Origin: JAVBPB01 sp031549965
GTDB lineage: Bacteria; Bacillota; Clostridia; Lachnospirales; Lachnospiraceae
Direction of reading: 5' to 3'
Length of the DNA: 21,541 bases
Assembly (NCBI GenBank): GCA_031549965.1
Contig: JAVBPB010000076.1
Span: forward strand, 1-21,541
Part shown: positions 7,625-17,300 of the stretch, in pieces
Position numbering within the stretch: the stretch's first letter is position 1
Layout: the number at the start of each line of letters is the position of its first letter
Made by a program: the position numbers and the translations under genes
The notes under the pieces: generated by a model
Told to the model about the DNA's origin: nothing
The model's input: only the letters and a program-made list of their open reading frames with translations
Database searches by the model: none

Positions 7625-7948
7625 TTGGAGAATCTTACAGAAATGCTTAAAGGTGTCCTTGAGGGTTGTGTCCTAGAAATCATCAGTCGTGGAGAAACTT
7701 ATGGTTATGAAATAACACGAAAGCTTAATGCTTTGGGCTTTTCCGACGTGGTAGAGGGTACTGTTTATACCATTTTGGTTCGGCTTGAAAAAAACAATCT
7801 GGTGGAAATTAACAAAAAACCATCTGACATGGGACCTCCTCGAAAATTTTTTTCCCTTAATGACGCAGGGCATAAAGAAGTTCAACAATTCTGGGAAAAA
7901 TGGGAGTTTGTCTCATCGAAAATCAATCAATTAAAGGAGAATAAATAA
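7625..7948 (+). CDS. PadR-family transcriptional regulator
   Basis: A 107-residue, short PadR repressor consisting mainly of the winged helix: LEGCVLEIISRGETYGYEITRKL, then the recognition region GTVYTILVRLEKNNLVE and the wing GPPRKFFSLNDAGHKEVQQFW. I place the start at TTG 7625, which has AGAGGTG six bases upstream; the in-frame GTG at 7616 overlaps that ribosome site. The stop overlaps the next ATG by one base (TAATG). It leads a four-gene operon with two DUF1048 genes, a pairing common in Firmicutes. It probably represses its own operon; the inducer is not known. Confidence 0.9.
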   Translation: MENLTEMLKGVLEGCVLEIISRGETYGYEITRKLNALGFSDVVEGTVYTILVRLEKNNLVEINKKPSDMGPPRKFFSLNDAGHKEVQQFWEKWEFVSSKINQLKENK

Positions 7949-8295
7949 TGAATATATGGGATAAAATCACAGGTAACGACATTTATAAAGAGTTAAGTTC
8001 ATTTGAATTACGTGTAAAAAAATTACCCAACGATTATCAAACAGCGTGGGAAGAAATTAAAACCAATATTTGGCCACTATCGAATTTAACAGGACGCAAC
8101 CTTATGCCAATCCTAAACAGCGTTCTTTGTCTGCTGGAAGAAACAGCAGCGGATGGTCAGACTGTCAGTGAGGTTTTAGGCGATGACATCAAAGGCTTCT
8201 GCTTAGCACTGGCAGGGGAAGAAGGTGGAAAATCTTATCGTGACAAATGGCGTGAACAACTTAACAATAATGTTGCCAAAAAATTAAATAGATAA
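7948..8295 (+). CDS. DUF1048-family protein, first of two
   Basis: A 115-residue helical protein of the DUF1048 family, with no signal peptide or membrane segment. Characteristic parts are LPNDYQTAWEEIKTNIWP (about residues 27-44), a central LLEETAADGQTVSEVLGDDIKGFCLAL and the C-terminal YRDKWREQLNNNVAKKL. It starts one base inside the padR stop codon and has AAAGGAG as ribosome site. The function of the family is not established; it is regularly encoded directly after a PadR regulator. It is a diverged paralogue of the next gene. Confidence 0.88.
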   Translation: MNIWDKITGNDIYKELSSFELRVKKLPNDYQTAWEEIKTNIWPLSNLTGRNLMPILNSVLCLLEETAADGQTVSEVLGDDIKGFCLALAGEEGGKSYRDKWREQLNNNVAKKLNR

Positions 8296-8308
8296 AGGAG
8301 ATGATAAA

Positions 8309-8647
8309 ATGAGTATACAAGATATAATTGAAGGCAAAAAAGAATGGAGAGCACACATATCTCGTGTTAAATCCCTTCCTCAAGATTATCAAATAGTTTA
8401 TAAAGAAATACAAAAATATCTATTTAAAGTCGCTCCTGTTGAGCTAGTTAATGGATTCGATTTACTCTCAGGGATTATAGATCTTTTTGAAGAAGGAACG
8501 TTCTTAAAAAAAGGCGTACTTGAAGTAACAGGCAATGATGTGGCGACTTTCTGTGATGAGTTAATCAAAGATTCCAAAACATACACTGACATGTATCAAG
8601 AATCTGTTAATCAAAAAGTCAATAAGGCTATGAAATACCATCTTTAA
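8309..8647 (+). CDS. DUF1048-family protein, second of two
   Basis: A 112-residue DUF1048 protein sharing the family pattern with its upstream neighbour: LPQDYQIVYKEIQKYLF, LFEEGTFLKKGVLEVTGNDVATFCDEL and a C-terminal amphipathic helix (YQESVNQKVNKAMKY). The two have clearly diverged, so this is an old duplication or two sub-families kept together, possibly acting as a hetero-complex (inference). AAAGGAG precedes the ATG; 13 bases separate it from the first copy. Confidence 0.88.
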   Translation: MSIQDIIEGKKEWRAHISRVKSLPQDYQIVYKEIQKYLFKVAPVELVNGFDLLSGIIDLFEEGTFLKKGVLEVTGNDVATFCDELIKDSKTYTDMYQESVNQKVNKAMKYHL

Positions 8648-8665
8648 TATAACAAAGGAGATTCC

Positions 8666-9241
8666 ATGATTAAGCAAATATCTCTTAAAGATTTCATCCC
8701 AATATATAAAAATTACATTACAAAAGATTTTCCCTTAAACGAAAGGCGACCACTAAACACAATAAAAAAATTATATAAAAAGGACTTTTACACTTGTTTT
8801 GTTATGTATAGTGAAAAAGAAGAATTACTAGCCTATGCATGCTTTATATCCATACCTGACATGAATAGCACCTTACTTGATTATTTTGCAGTAACTAAGA
8901 ATTTACGGGGAACTGGAATCGGCAGTAGATTCCTAGAAGAATTAAAAAATAATCTAAACATTGGAGGAATCATTATAGAAAGCGAAATGCCAGAAAAAGC
9001 TTCAAATAATGAAGAAATGAAAACAAGAAAAAAACGAATACAATTCTATGAGCGAAATGGTTCAATTATATCTAATGTAGGATGGAAATTATTTGGAGTT
9101 GACTATAATCTATTGTGGCTTCCAATAAAATCTTCTCTAAAAGATATTGATATCCTTTCGGATATTCAAAATATCTACTCTCACACCATGCCAAAATATA
9201 TGTTTAATAAATTCATTTCATCTTATGAAACGAAAAGATAG
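8666..9241 (+). CDS. GNAT-family N-acetyltransferase
   Basis: A 191-residue acetyltransferase. The acetyl-CoA binding motif A is LDYFAVTKNLRGTGIGSRFLEEL, with the R-x-x-G-x-G signature at 81-86, and a later motif RIQFYERNGSI gives the conserved tyrosine/asparagine region. The substrate is unknown; proteins of this size acetylate amines, amino sugars, antibiotics or protein N-termini. Spacing (18 bases) and AAAGGAG place it as the last gene of the padR-DUF1048 operon, so its expression should follow the PadR signal. The stop codon lies within the 5' arm of the terminator. Confidence 0.85.
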   Translation: MIKQISLKDFIPIYKNYITKDFPLNERRPLNTIKKLYKKDFYTCFVMYSEKEELLAYACFISIPDMNSTLLDYFAVTKNLRGTGIGSRFLEELKNNLNIGGIIIESEMPEKASNNEEMKTRKKRIQFYERNGSIISNVGWKLFGVDYNLLWLPIKSSLKDIDILSDIQNIYSHTMPKYMFNKFISSYETKR

Positions 9242-9269
9242 AGACTGTGTCACACAATCTCTATCTTTT
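9233..9269. terminator. Bidirectional terminator after the GNAT gene
   Basis: AAAAGATAGAGA (9233-9244) pairs perfectly with TCTCTATCTTTT (9258-9269), with an additional inner TGTG/CACA stem. It ends in a T-run on either strand, so it also serves the convergent yqeY operon. The 5' arm includes the GNAT stop codon. Confidence 0.88.
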
Positions 9270-9326
9270 ATTCTATCTATATTATCTTACTCTTAATTTT
9301 TTAGACTATTACAAGCTTATTTATCC

Positions 9327-9764
9327 TTACTGGCAAATCGACGCCACAACTTCATTAATTACTTTCCCATCTGCTTTACCTTTTAAATCACCCATAATAG
9401 CTTTCATAATCTGCCCTTTATTCTTACTAGCAGCAACTTCAAAAAAGTTATTCAAAATAAAATCTTTAACTTCTTCCCCACTCATTAAAGATGGAGCATA
9501 TTCTTTAATTAAATTATAGCGTTCCTCATACTCTTTTAAAAGCTCCGTTCTGTCAGGAGGACAAGTATCAATTTGTTCCTTAACTGATTTTAATTCTTTT
9601 AAAATAACCCTGTCAACCAATTCCTCTGGAACATTATCCCTGCATTTTTCATCAATAGACACCTTTTTTACTGCTGAAACCAAAGTAGAAATAGCATCCT
9701 TACGTGGTTTATCCTTTGCCTTCATAGCAACTATCATTTCTTTTTGTAATATTTCTAATTCCAT
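9327..9764 (-). CDS. yqeY: YqeY / GatB-YqeY domain protein
   Basis: A 145-residue YqeY-family protein, which resembles the tail domain of the GatB amidotransferase subunit. Visible signatures are the N-terminal AMKAKDKPRKDAISTLVSAVKK helix, the EEYEERYNLIKEYAPSLMSGEEV-type segment in the middle, and the C-terminal GQIMKAIMGDLKGKADGKVINEVV. The role in bacteria is unsettled; a tRNA-linked function is assumed from the GatB similarity. The ATG at 9764 has GGAGG six bases upstream; the TTG six bases earlier abuts that site and is not used. It follows the receiver gene by 18 bases, so it appears to be in the signalling operon. In many Firmicutes it sits beside rpsU instead. Confidence 0.9.
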   Translation of the reverse strand: MELEILQKEMIVAMKAKDKPRKDAISTLVSAVKKVSIDEKCRDNVPEELVDRVILKELKSVKEQIDTCPPDRTELLKEYEERYNLIKEYAPSLMSGEEVKDFILNNFFEVAASKNKGQIMKAIMGDLKGKADGKVINEVVASICQ

Positions 9765-9782
9765 TTTCAACCTCCAAAATTT

Positions 9783-10601
9783 TTAATAAGCTTTAGCCTT
9801 TGTTAAACAAGCTTCCACCTTTTCAAGTAAAACCACAGGCTTTACAGGTTTTTTGATATATCCTGCTGCACCCATTTCTTTTGCCATAGTTAAATACTCC
9901 ACATTAACATGACTTGTAAAGAACATAATAGGTGTATCTTTATATAATGGCATTCTCCTAATAGTACTAAATAACTCATATCCATTCATACCCGGCATTT
10001 CAATATCAAGTATAAATAAATCAATGCTGGTTGTTTTCAAAAGTTTTGGAACTAATGTAACTTTTGGTAAGCCAAAAACTTCATACTTATTTTTTAAGAT
10101 AGACATTACCGTATTTAAAACTACTGTTACATCATCAACAATTAAAATATTAGGTGGATCATTTTTAGTTTCAAGCAATACCGCTTCACTAAGTAACTCT
10201 TCCTCTTCTGGTTCAATTTCATACGAAGACTTACAATCTGTTATCAGAAAAATAGCCCTTTGAATCTTTTCACTTAAATCGGTAACAAGCCTCTTTATCT
10301 GCTCAAATTCACCCTTGTTAATAGTTTCTTCAATTCTTATTATATCTAATAAAAGCTCTGTTAACCCAATTCCTAAAAATAATTTTTGCAAATCTGACAT
10401 TAGCCTTATCAATTCTTCCTTTTTCGTGTATACATGTGGATTTGAAATATCATTTGCTAAAGAACTTCCATCCTGTAAAAAACAATCAATGTTATTAAAA
10501 AAAATTTTCACACTATCATTAGCTTCAATTACTTTATTAATGTCTAAATCAGGAACTGTTAATAATCCGCAAATTTCATATTTTCGATTTACTCTGCTCA
10601 T
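9783..10601 (-). CDS. Response regulator with degenerate Hpt-like N-domain
   Basis: A 272-residue protein with two parts. Residues 145-270 are a receiver domain: ILIVDD acidic pair near 152-158, phosphoacceptor Asp199 in LFILDIEMPG, the later Thr/Ser in MFFTS and Lys in YIKKPV. There is no output domain. Residues 60-115 fit the Hpt helix pattern (LQKLFLGIGLTELLLDIIRIEETINKGEFEQ split over two helices), but the position of the phosphorylated histidine is occupied by Ser69. The start is ATG 10601, six bases after GAGGTG; a GTG at 10610 lies on that site. It begins ten bases after the hybrid kinase stop, so it is very likely that kinase's partner. Confidence 0.85.
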   Translation of the reverse strand: MSRVNRKYEICGLLTVPDLDINKVIEANDSVKIFFNNIDCFLQDGSSLANDISNPHVYTKKEELIRLMSDLQKLFLGIGLTELLLDIIRIEETINKGEFEQIKRLVTDLSEKIQRAIFLITDCKSSYEIEPEEEELLSEAVLLETKNDPPNILIVDDVTVVLNTVMSILKNKYEVFGLPKVTLVPKLLKTTSIDLFILDIEMPGMNGYELFSTIRRMPLYKDTPIMFFTSHVNVEYLTMAKEMGAAGYIKKPVKPVVLLEKVEACLTKAKAY

Positions 10602-10611
10602 AATTCTCACC

Positions 10612-13600
10612 TCATAAAATTTTACTTTCGTATAGGGTTTCTGATATGGATATTGCTAACTCAAAATCAAAATCATCAATAGCCTCTTCAATTTTAGTAA
10701 TAAATTCATTTCTGGTAGCTCCAAAGTCATATTGCCTTAAGTTGGATATAATATTTGATGCAGCTCCCTTATCGTATCTTTCAAGTACATCTTTTAAATC
10801 TTTAATTAGTTCTAATAAAACAGTTTCATCACCTTGCTTGTTTGAAATTTCTTCCTCCCCATTAAATTCCATAATAATGGAATTTAGGTTATTAGAAAAC
10901 TCTAAAACTGATTCTACAAAAGATTCTAAATTAGCTTTACAATAGTCTAAATTTCCCTCTTTAGATTCCTTCTCCAAATTCTTTGCAATTTCAGATAGAT
11001 CTTCTCTTCCTATACTTAAAAGTGCTGATTTTAAACCATGGATCCCTATTGTAAATTGTTCAAGCATTTCCTCCACTATAAAGCCCCTAAGATTTTTTAC
11101 TTCCTTATTTACATTTTTTACAAAAAGCTTAAGAGATCTTTTATACGTATCTAAAATGTTACCACAATAGCTAAGGCCCAAATCCACATCCAAATTTTCG
11201 ATCTCTCTAACTTTTGTAATTAAGGAAGAATGCTCAATTTCAGTATCCTTTATAATCGTACTTTCTCTTTCAATTACTTTTTCTTTTGGAATCCATTTTC
11301 TTAAAATGCTTACCAAAAGAACTTTATCAATAGGCTTCGATAAAAAGTCATTCATACCCGCTTGAAAAAACATCTCTTTAGCTTCATTAATTGCATTTGC
11401 CGTAAGAGCGATTATTGGCAATTCTTCATATTTTCCCCCCAAAGCTCTTATTGCTTTAGTAGCTTCAACTCCATCCATAACTGGCATCATGTGATCCATT
11501 AATACCAGATCATAATCCTTTTGCTTAACCTTTTCTACTGCTTCTAAGCCATTATAAACCATGTCGCAGTCTATATCACAAAGACCAAGAAGGCTGCTTC
11601 CTACATTTAGATTAATTTGATTATCATCAACTAAAAGTATCTTTGCTTGCGGTGCACTAATAAATGTAAAATTTTGATCCTCTTTTTCTACTTTTGATGA
11701 TACTCCTTCAATTAATGGGATCTCCACATGAAAAATACTTCCCTTTCCATATTCACTTTCTACGAAGATTCGTCCACCCATCATATCCACAATAGCTTTA
11801 GTTATAGATAATCCAAGACCAGTTCCTTCAATATTTCTATTTTTATACTTATCAAATTGCTCAAAATTCGCAAATAAGTTTTTTAAATCACTATCTTTAA
11901 GTCCAATACCAGTATCTTCTATATCAAATCTTATTACATCCTCCACCGTATAAACACTTAATTTAATGTGGCCCTCTTTTGTAAATTTTGATGCATTCCC
12001 CAGCAAATTCAATAATATTTGCCTTAAACGAACATCATCTCCATATAAGTAGGTTGGAATGTCAGGTGACATTTCAAGAATAAACTCGAGATCCTTAGTT
12101 TTACTTATATAACCTATTACTGAACTTATATTTTCTAATAATAACTTAAAATCATAATGCATAGGTGATAGCTCTAACTTACCAGCTTCTATCTTTGATA
12201 AATCTAAAATGTCATTAATAACACCAAGTAATGACAAGGCAGAAACCTTAATATCCTTTAAATATTTTTCTTGTTTTGGATTTAATTGGGTTACTGCAAG
12301 CAGTTCTGCCATTCCAATTATTGCATTCATTGGTGTTCTTATTTCATGAGACATATTGGCTAAAAATTGAGATTTTACCCTAACAGCATTTTCTGCCTGT
12401 ATAGTCATTTCTTTTAACTCTTTTGTGCGATCCTCAACTGTTTTTTCGAGGCTTAATGTAAAGTTCATAACCTCCTGTTCTAAAGCAGTCTTATGTAAAA
12501 GATTGGAAACTGTTTTACTTAAACTTTTAAATAACTCTAATTCATCCTTTTGGATAACGCTTCTTTCCTTCACATCCTCAAGACTAATTATAACAGTTTT
12601 TTCTTCATCCATTGAAATTACCACAAGCCAAACAACTGTTATGTCATTTGAAATATCATAATTTTCTCTTAATCTGTCCAATTCTTTCGTATCAATAATA
12701 TGAACGCCTTCTGATCTTATAATCTTGTTTACATCTACAATTACATTATAATCTACAACATAATTTTTCCCAATTTGACTTTCCCATGAGGATAAAATCT
12801 TATAACTCCCCTCTTTTCTTATCTCAAATATAATAGCACGATCAAAATTCAGCAGTTTACCAATTTCCCCTGTAACTTTATGTAATGCTTCCTCAACTTC
12901 ATAGGATTCATCAATAATACTAAGTATTTCATTATAAACCGATACTTTTCTGGCATTTCTTTGTTCTGCCGAAATTTTATCATTAAGTTCTTGAACCATT
13001 TTTGCGATTGATTCTGCCAAATTAGTAATTTCATCCTTAAGTACCTTATTATAATCGGATAACTTATAAACAAAATTTCTTTTTCCTCCTACTATCTCCA
13101 TTGAGGAATTAACCAAAGATTTCAAAGGAGCACCTATTAATTTACCAACATAAAACCTTGCAATTAAAGTAAATACAATTGAAAATACTATAACTGCTAA
13201 TATTAATTTGTTTCTAAACAAGTTTAACTCGTCTATAACATCTGTAGCTGATATATCTGCACAAGCCAATCCAACTACGTTTCCACCATCATCCTTAATT
13301 GCTGCAAATGCAGATATAAGGTATCCATAATTTTCACCACCATCGTATATTTCTGTTGAGCTACTATTACCTGTTTCATAGGTTTCCATTGCTGTAACTC
13401 CATATTCTTCAGCCAGATCTAGAACACCAAAGTCATCTCTTCCATCAAGCCCATTGGCAGAACCTGCAAAAATATACTTAAAATACTTTTTATCATCTGT
13501 TAAAGCCATTGCGTATAAATAGCTCATATTGGTACGCTCTCTTGCTACATCAGCCATATCCTGAATCTGATTGTAATATTCCGTTCGGATATCTGTATCA

Positions 13601-13806
13601 TCAATTTCTTTAAACTTTTCAGCATCAATATTCGAAGCAATAGCCTCGGAAACTGCAAGTGCTGTATGGCTTTTGTACTTTATACATTCATCCCTATATA
13701 CTACATAGCTAAATACTCCTATTGCACATGAAAGTAATATGGTCATACCTATTATTAGTACAGATAGTTTAGTTGTTATGGAAATAAATAAATGCTTCTT
13801 TTTCAT
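10612..13806 (-). CDS. Hybrid sensor histidine kinase with receiver and Hpt domains
   Basis: A 1064-residue phosphorelay kinase in the membrane. A first membrane helix (about 8-31) and a second (about 200-220) bracket an extracytoplasmic sensor of Cache-like type. A HAMP-like linker, a GAF-type domain (about 285-435) and a coiled coil follow. The kinase core has the H-box ANMSHEIRTPMNAI with His487, then N-, G1- (DTGIGL) and G2- (GTGLGLSI) boxes. A receiver domain follows with Asp771 (VLMDHMMPVMDG), and a C-terminal Hpt domain with His923 (GIHGLKSALLSIG). All relay residues are present. The ribosome site is AGAGGGCG before ATG 13806. The ligand is unknown; output probably goes to the receiver protein encoded just downstream. 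Confidence 0.93.
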   Translation of the reverse strand: MKKKHLFISITTKLSVLIIGMTILLSCAIGVFSYVVYRDECIKYKSHTALAVSEAIASNIDAEKFKEIDDTDIRTEYYNQIQDMADVARERTNMSYLYAMALTDDKKYFKYIFAGSANGLDGRDDFGVLDLAEEYGVTAMETYETGNSSSTEIYDGGENYGYLISAFAAIKDDGGNVVGLACADISATDVIDELNLFRNKLILAVIVFSIVFTLIARFYVGKLIGAPLKSLVNSSMEIVGGKRNFVYKLSDYNKVLKDEITNLAESIAKMVQELNDKISAEQRNARKVSVYNEILSIIDESYEVEEALHKVTGEIGKLLNFDRAIIFEIRKEGSYKILSSWESQIGKNYVVDYNVIVDVNKIIRSEGVHIIDTKELDRLRENYDISNDITVVWLVVISMDEEKTVIISLEDVKERSVIQKDELELFKSLSKTVSNLLHKTALEQEVMNFTLSLEKTVEDRTKELKEMTIQAENAVRVKSQFLANMSHEIRTPMNAIIGMAELLAVTQLNPKQEKYLKDIKVSALSLLGVINDILDLSKIEAGKLELSPMHYDFKLLLENISSVIGYISKTKDLEFILEMSPDIPTYLYGDDVRLRQILLNLLGNASKFTKEGHIKLSVYTVEDVIRFDIEDTGIGLKDSDLKNLFANFEQFDKYKNRNIEGTGLGLSITKAIVDMMGGRIFVESEYGKGSIFHVEIPLIEGVSSKVEKEDQNFTFISAPQAKILLVDDNQINLNVGSSLLGLCDIDCDMVYNGLEAVEKVKQKDYDLVLMDHMMPVMDGVEATKAIRALGGKYEELPIIALTANAINEAKEMFFQAGMNDFLSKPIDKVLLVSILRKWIPKEKVIERESTIIKDTEIEHSSLITKVREIENLDVDLGLSYCGNILDTYKRSLKLFVKNVNKEVKNLRGFIVEEMLEQFTIGIHGLKSALLSIGREDLSEIAKNLEKESKEGNLDYCKANLESFVESVLEFSNNLNSIIMEFNGEEEISNKQGDETVLLELIKDLKDVLERYDKGAASNIISNLRQYDFGATRNEFITKIEEAIDDFDFELAISISETLYESKIL

Positions 13807-13999
13807 AATTTCGCCCTCTTTACGTTTTGACTTAAAACTTCTGGCACCTTATTCTTATCTGATAATCTTTTTTCCCTCTTTGGTCGGCATTTGATTTATT
13901 TAATTATAAAAGATAGAACTTGTTTTATTTTTCATTTACTTTTAATATATATTCTACGATGAATAATTAAATTTTAAATATAATTTTATATATTATTAT

Positions 14000-14028
14000 A
14001 TATTATCATATATTAACAAAACTGTAAA
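14000..14028 (-). promoter_or_regulatory. Candidate promoter of the hybrid kinase operon
   Basis: On the minus strand TTTACA (14028-14023), a 17-base spacer and TAATAT (14005-14000) lie about 190 bases upstream of the kinase start. The surrounding DNA is extremely AT-rich, so chance matches are easy. Positions 13807-13999 hold no gene and no clear terminator. Confidence 0.45.
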
Positions 14029-14070
14029 GAAGTCTGTGCTTTTAACTAACCCAATTCATCACTTTTGGTT

Positions 14071-14169
14071 ACTATTCACAGTCAAGAGACTAAAAGCAAA
14101 GCATCCGTAGGACACAGGGTAAAACCTTTAAGATAAAGACATTGGCTGTGCATAGTAGCTGCTTTAGTC
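14071..14169. other. Structured intergenic segment, unassigned
   Basis: This stretch is distinctly richer in G and C than its flanks. Two long pairings are visible: 14071-14085 with 14142-14156 (13 of 15 positions, one more as G-U), and 14088-14098 with 14160-14169 (ten pairs with one bulged base). They interlock, so they would form a pseudoknot or be alternative folds. It lies between two divergent promoters, outside both predicted leaders, so it could be a small RNA, a leader from a more distal promoter, or a DNA regulatory site. It matches no riboswitch consensus I know. Confidence 0.45.
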
Positions 14170-14226
14170 AAATCTTATCTTTAAATATAAATAAATTACC
14201 TTTTGATTCGTATTTCTATAATATGA

Positions 14227-14256
14227 TTGCAGTATGACGCTTAAATATGATATAAT
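14227..14256 (+). promoter_or_regulatory. Promoter of the GGDEF-EAL gene
   Basis: TTGCAG (14227-14232), an 18-base spacer and a perfect TATAAT (14251-14256), about 75 bases upstream of the start codon. Confidence 0.68.
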
Positions 14257-14329
14257 ATTTTTAATTAATAATTTTCCTAGATTTTTTCCAATCGCACAAT
14301 AATCAATAATCTTTGAAGGGGAGACTTAA

Positions 14330-17300
14330 ATGAAAAAATATATTTATATAGTAGTTTCAACTTTTCTATTTATTGCACTCACTATATTTTCATCCTCTTT
14401 TATTTTTGCAGAAGAACCTACAAAAAACGTAAGAGTTGCTATATCAGATCAAGAATCTCTTATTATGGATCGCATTGTAAGTTACGCTCTTCTTCGTTCT
14501 GGATATGAGGCTGTTTTTTCGAGGCTTGGAATGAGAACTGCAATTAATTCCACTAATCAAGGCGATACAGATATTCTAGCCACTCAGGCGAAGGGCTTAG
14601 AAAAAATCTACCCCAATCTGGTAATGATTCCAATTCCAGTATCCTATGCAGATATTATTGTTTACACTAAAGTAGGTAGCAATCTTCACTTTAATTCATG
14701 GGAAGATTTAGCCGGACTCCGAGTAGCATACTATGAAAAGAACTATTATATAGAAACTAATATTCCAAGCACTGTCAAAGAAAGCGTAGGAGTAAATGAG
14801 AACGAATATATTTATGATTTGTTGGTAAATAACGAAGTAGATGTTTTAGTTCTTCCATTAACAGAAATTATGGACAGGATTCTTCCTCAAGGCATTGAAG
14901 TCAACAGTATTATTGAAAGAGTTACAACTTATTCCTACATAAATAAAGATAATATTGAATTAGTTTCTATTCTAACTGAAGCATATACCCAAATGATTCA
15001 AGATGGAACAATGAAAAATATAAAAGAACAAACCTCTCTAAACCCAGATGCAGAAAAAATTGTCTTGCATATTTCTTCATATAGTACAGATATGTTGTGG
15101 GAACGTGATGTTGTTAAGGGAGTAACTGATACTCTTGCACAGGAAAGCAATATCTTATATTATAATTTTCCTCTGAATTTAAAGCGTGTTTCTAATATTA
15201 AATCACAATATGAGCTTATGGAAAATCAAGTTCGTTCAAACTTTGTTTTAAAAAGTCCTGATGTAGTAATTGTCTCCGATAATAGTGCTCTTGATTTTGT
15301 AATAAAAAGTTATAATAAGCTTTTCATTGGGACTCCAATTATATTCTGCGGTATAAACGATTATGACGATAGTCTTATTCGTGGTCATGAAGAACATATA
15401 ACCGGCATAACAGAAGAAATTTCAGCGTATGATACAGTTAATAATGCACTTGAAATATATCCTAAGACCCAAAATATATTTTTAGTAGTTGATTATACAG
15501 AATCTGGTAAGTTATGGAAAAATACAATACAAAAGCAACTACAACCTTTTGAGAATACTTTAAATATAACATATTGTGAAGATGTTCCCTTTGAAGAAAC
15601 AGTAAAGCAAATTTCTTCCTTTGATACTGATACGCTGGTTATATGCGGCACTTACTACAGAGATTCTACAGGAAGTTATGTTACAGAAAGAGAATTATTG
15701 ACTTCCCTTGTAAATGCAAGTACTCAACCAGTTTTTTCCCTTGCAGGTGTATGCATGGGTTTTGGATTGATTGGCGGTAAGGTTGTAGATGGAATAAATC
15801 AAGGAGCAATCGCAGGTAATATGGCTCTGAAAGTATTACAGGGCACTCCTATACAAGATATTCCTGTCATTACAGATGAAAATATATCCAATGTCTGGTT
15901 GTACGATTACAAAGTAGCTAAAAAATATAACATAGATACCAGACGTTTTCGTCCAGAGCATAAAGCATTAAATAAATCACTTTCCATGAAAGAAACCGAT
16001 CCTGTAGCATTCACTCTGTTTATTTCATTTTCCTGTATGACCATGTTAATAATTTTGTTACTACTGTTTTTTATGCACAAACAGAAAATACAAAAAGAAA
16101 AGATAGATTATATTGCCATGCATGATCATATTACTGGATTAAATAACCGTGCGGCATTTGATTTAAGAATGAGTGAACTTTTAGCCAATAAAAAAACTGG
16201 AGGAATTTTTCTTCTTGATTTAGACGGATTTAAAGCAATCAATGATGCATACGGACATCCTATTGGGGATATTTGTCTGAAGGAAGTAGCTAATCGGTTT
16301 ATTCAGTCAGAAATTGCTTATGATATGGTATGCCGTGTAGGCGGAGATGAATTTATCATTATTCTTCTAGGAGATAACCAATCCATAAGCTCTCAAGCCG
16401 AATATTTTACAAACTTATTCAAAAAACCTTTTATCATAAACAACCTTTCCTTTAAGATAACTGCCAGCATTGGTATTGCATTATTTCCTCTTTCAGGAAC
16501 TAACACAAAAAATATACTTCAATGTGCTGACGTAGCTTTATATGAAGCAAAAGATTTAGGTAAAAATCAGTATGTAATATATACAAACTATATGTCCGAT
16601 ACAATTTCTCGCCAGGCAGATGTTACCCAGATTTTAAACAATGCAGCTGAGACCAATGAATTATTCACTGTATATCAACCACAGATTAGTCTTTTGGATG
16701 GTAAAATTCTTGGATTTGAAGCTCTTGCCAGGCTAAATAGTATATCCTTAGGATTCATTAGTCCTGTGGAATTTATTCCTTTAGCCGAAAGTACTGGAAA
16801 GATCGTGGATTTAGGATTATATGTATTAGAAAAAACTTGCTATTACGTAAAAGAATTATTAAGTGACGGTTTAGACTTTAAATATGCCTCGGTAAATATT
16901 TCTACGATCCAGATTAACCAAACCAACTTCATTCAAGATATTATGGAAATTCTTGATCGAACTGGAGTTAACCCAAAATATATACAACTTGAAATAACTG
17001 AAAATGTATTTATGAGAGAAGCTGAGGCTAATATTCAGAAATTAACTAAGTTAAGAGAAATGGGAATTTCTATTGCCTTGGATGACTTTGGAACAGGTTA
17101 CTCTTCCATGAAGTATCTAGCTGAGTTGCCTATTAATACCCTAAAAATGGATAAGTCTTTTATAGATCAAATTGAGACCGATGAGAAAAAACGTACTATA
17201 GCTCATTTGATTATCAATACTGCTCATGCACTGGGACTTAAAGTAGTAGCTGAAGGGGTTGAACGTAAGGAACAGAAATTTTTATTAGAAGAAATGAATT

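Noticed and set aside
14071..14169. Cyclic-di-GMP-I (GEMM) riboswitch, suggested by CACAGGGTAAAACC and GCAAAGC pieces
   Set aside because: The pieces are in the opposite order from the GEMM consensus, the expected P1 and receptor helices do not form, and the GGDEF-EAL promoter lies downstream of the segment.
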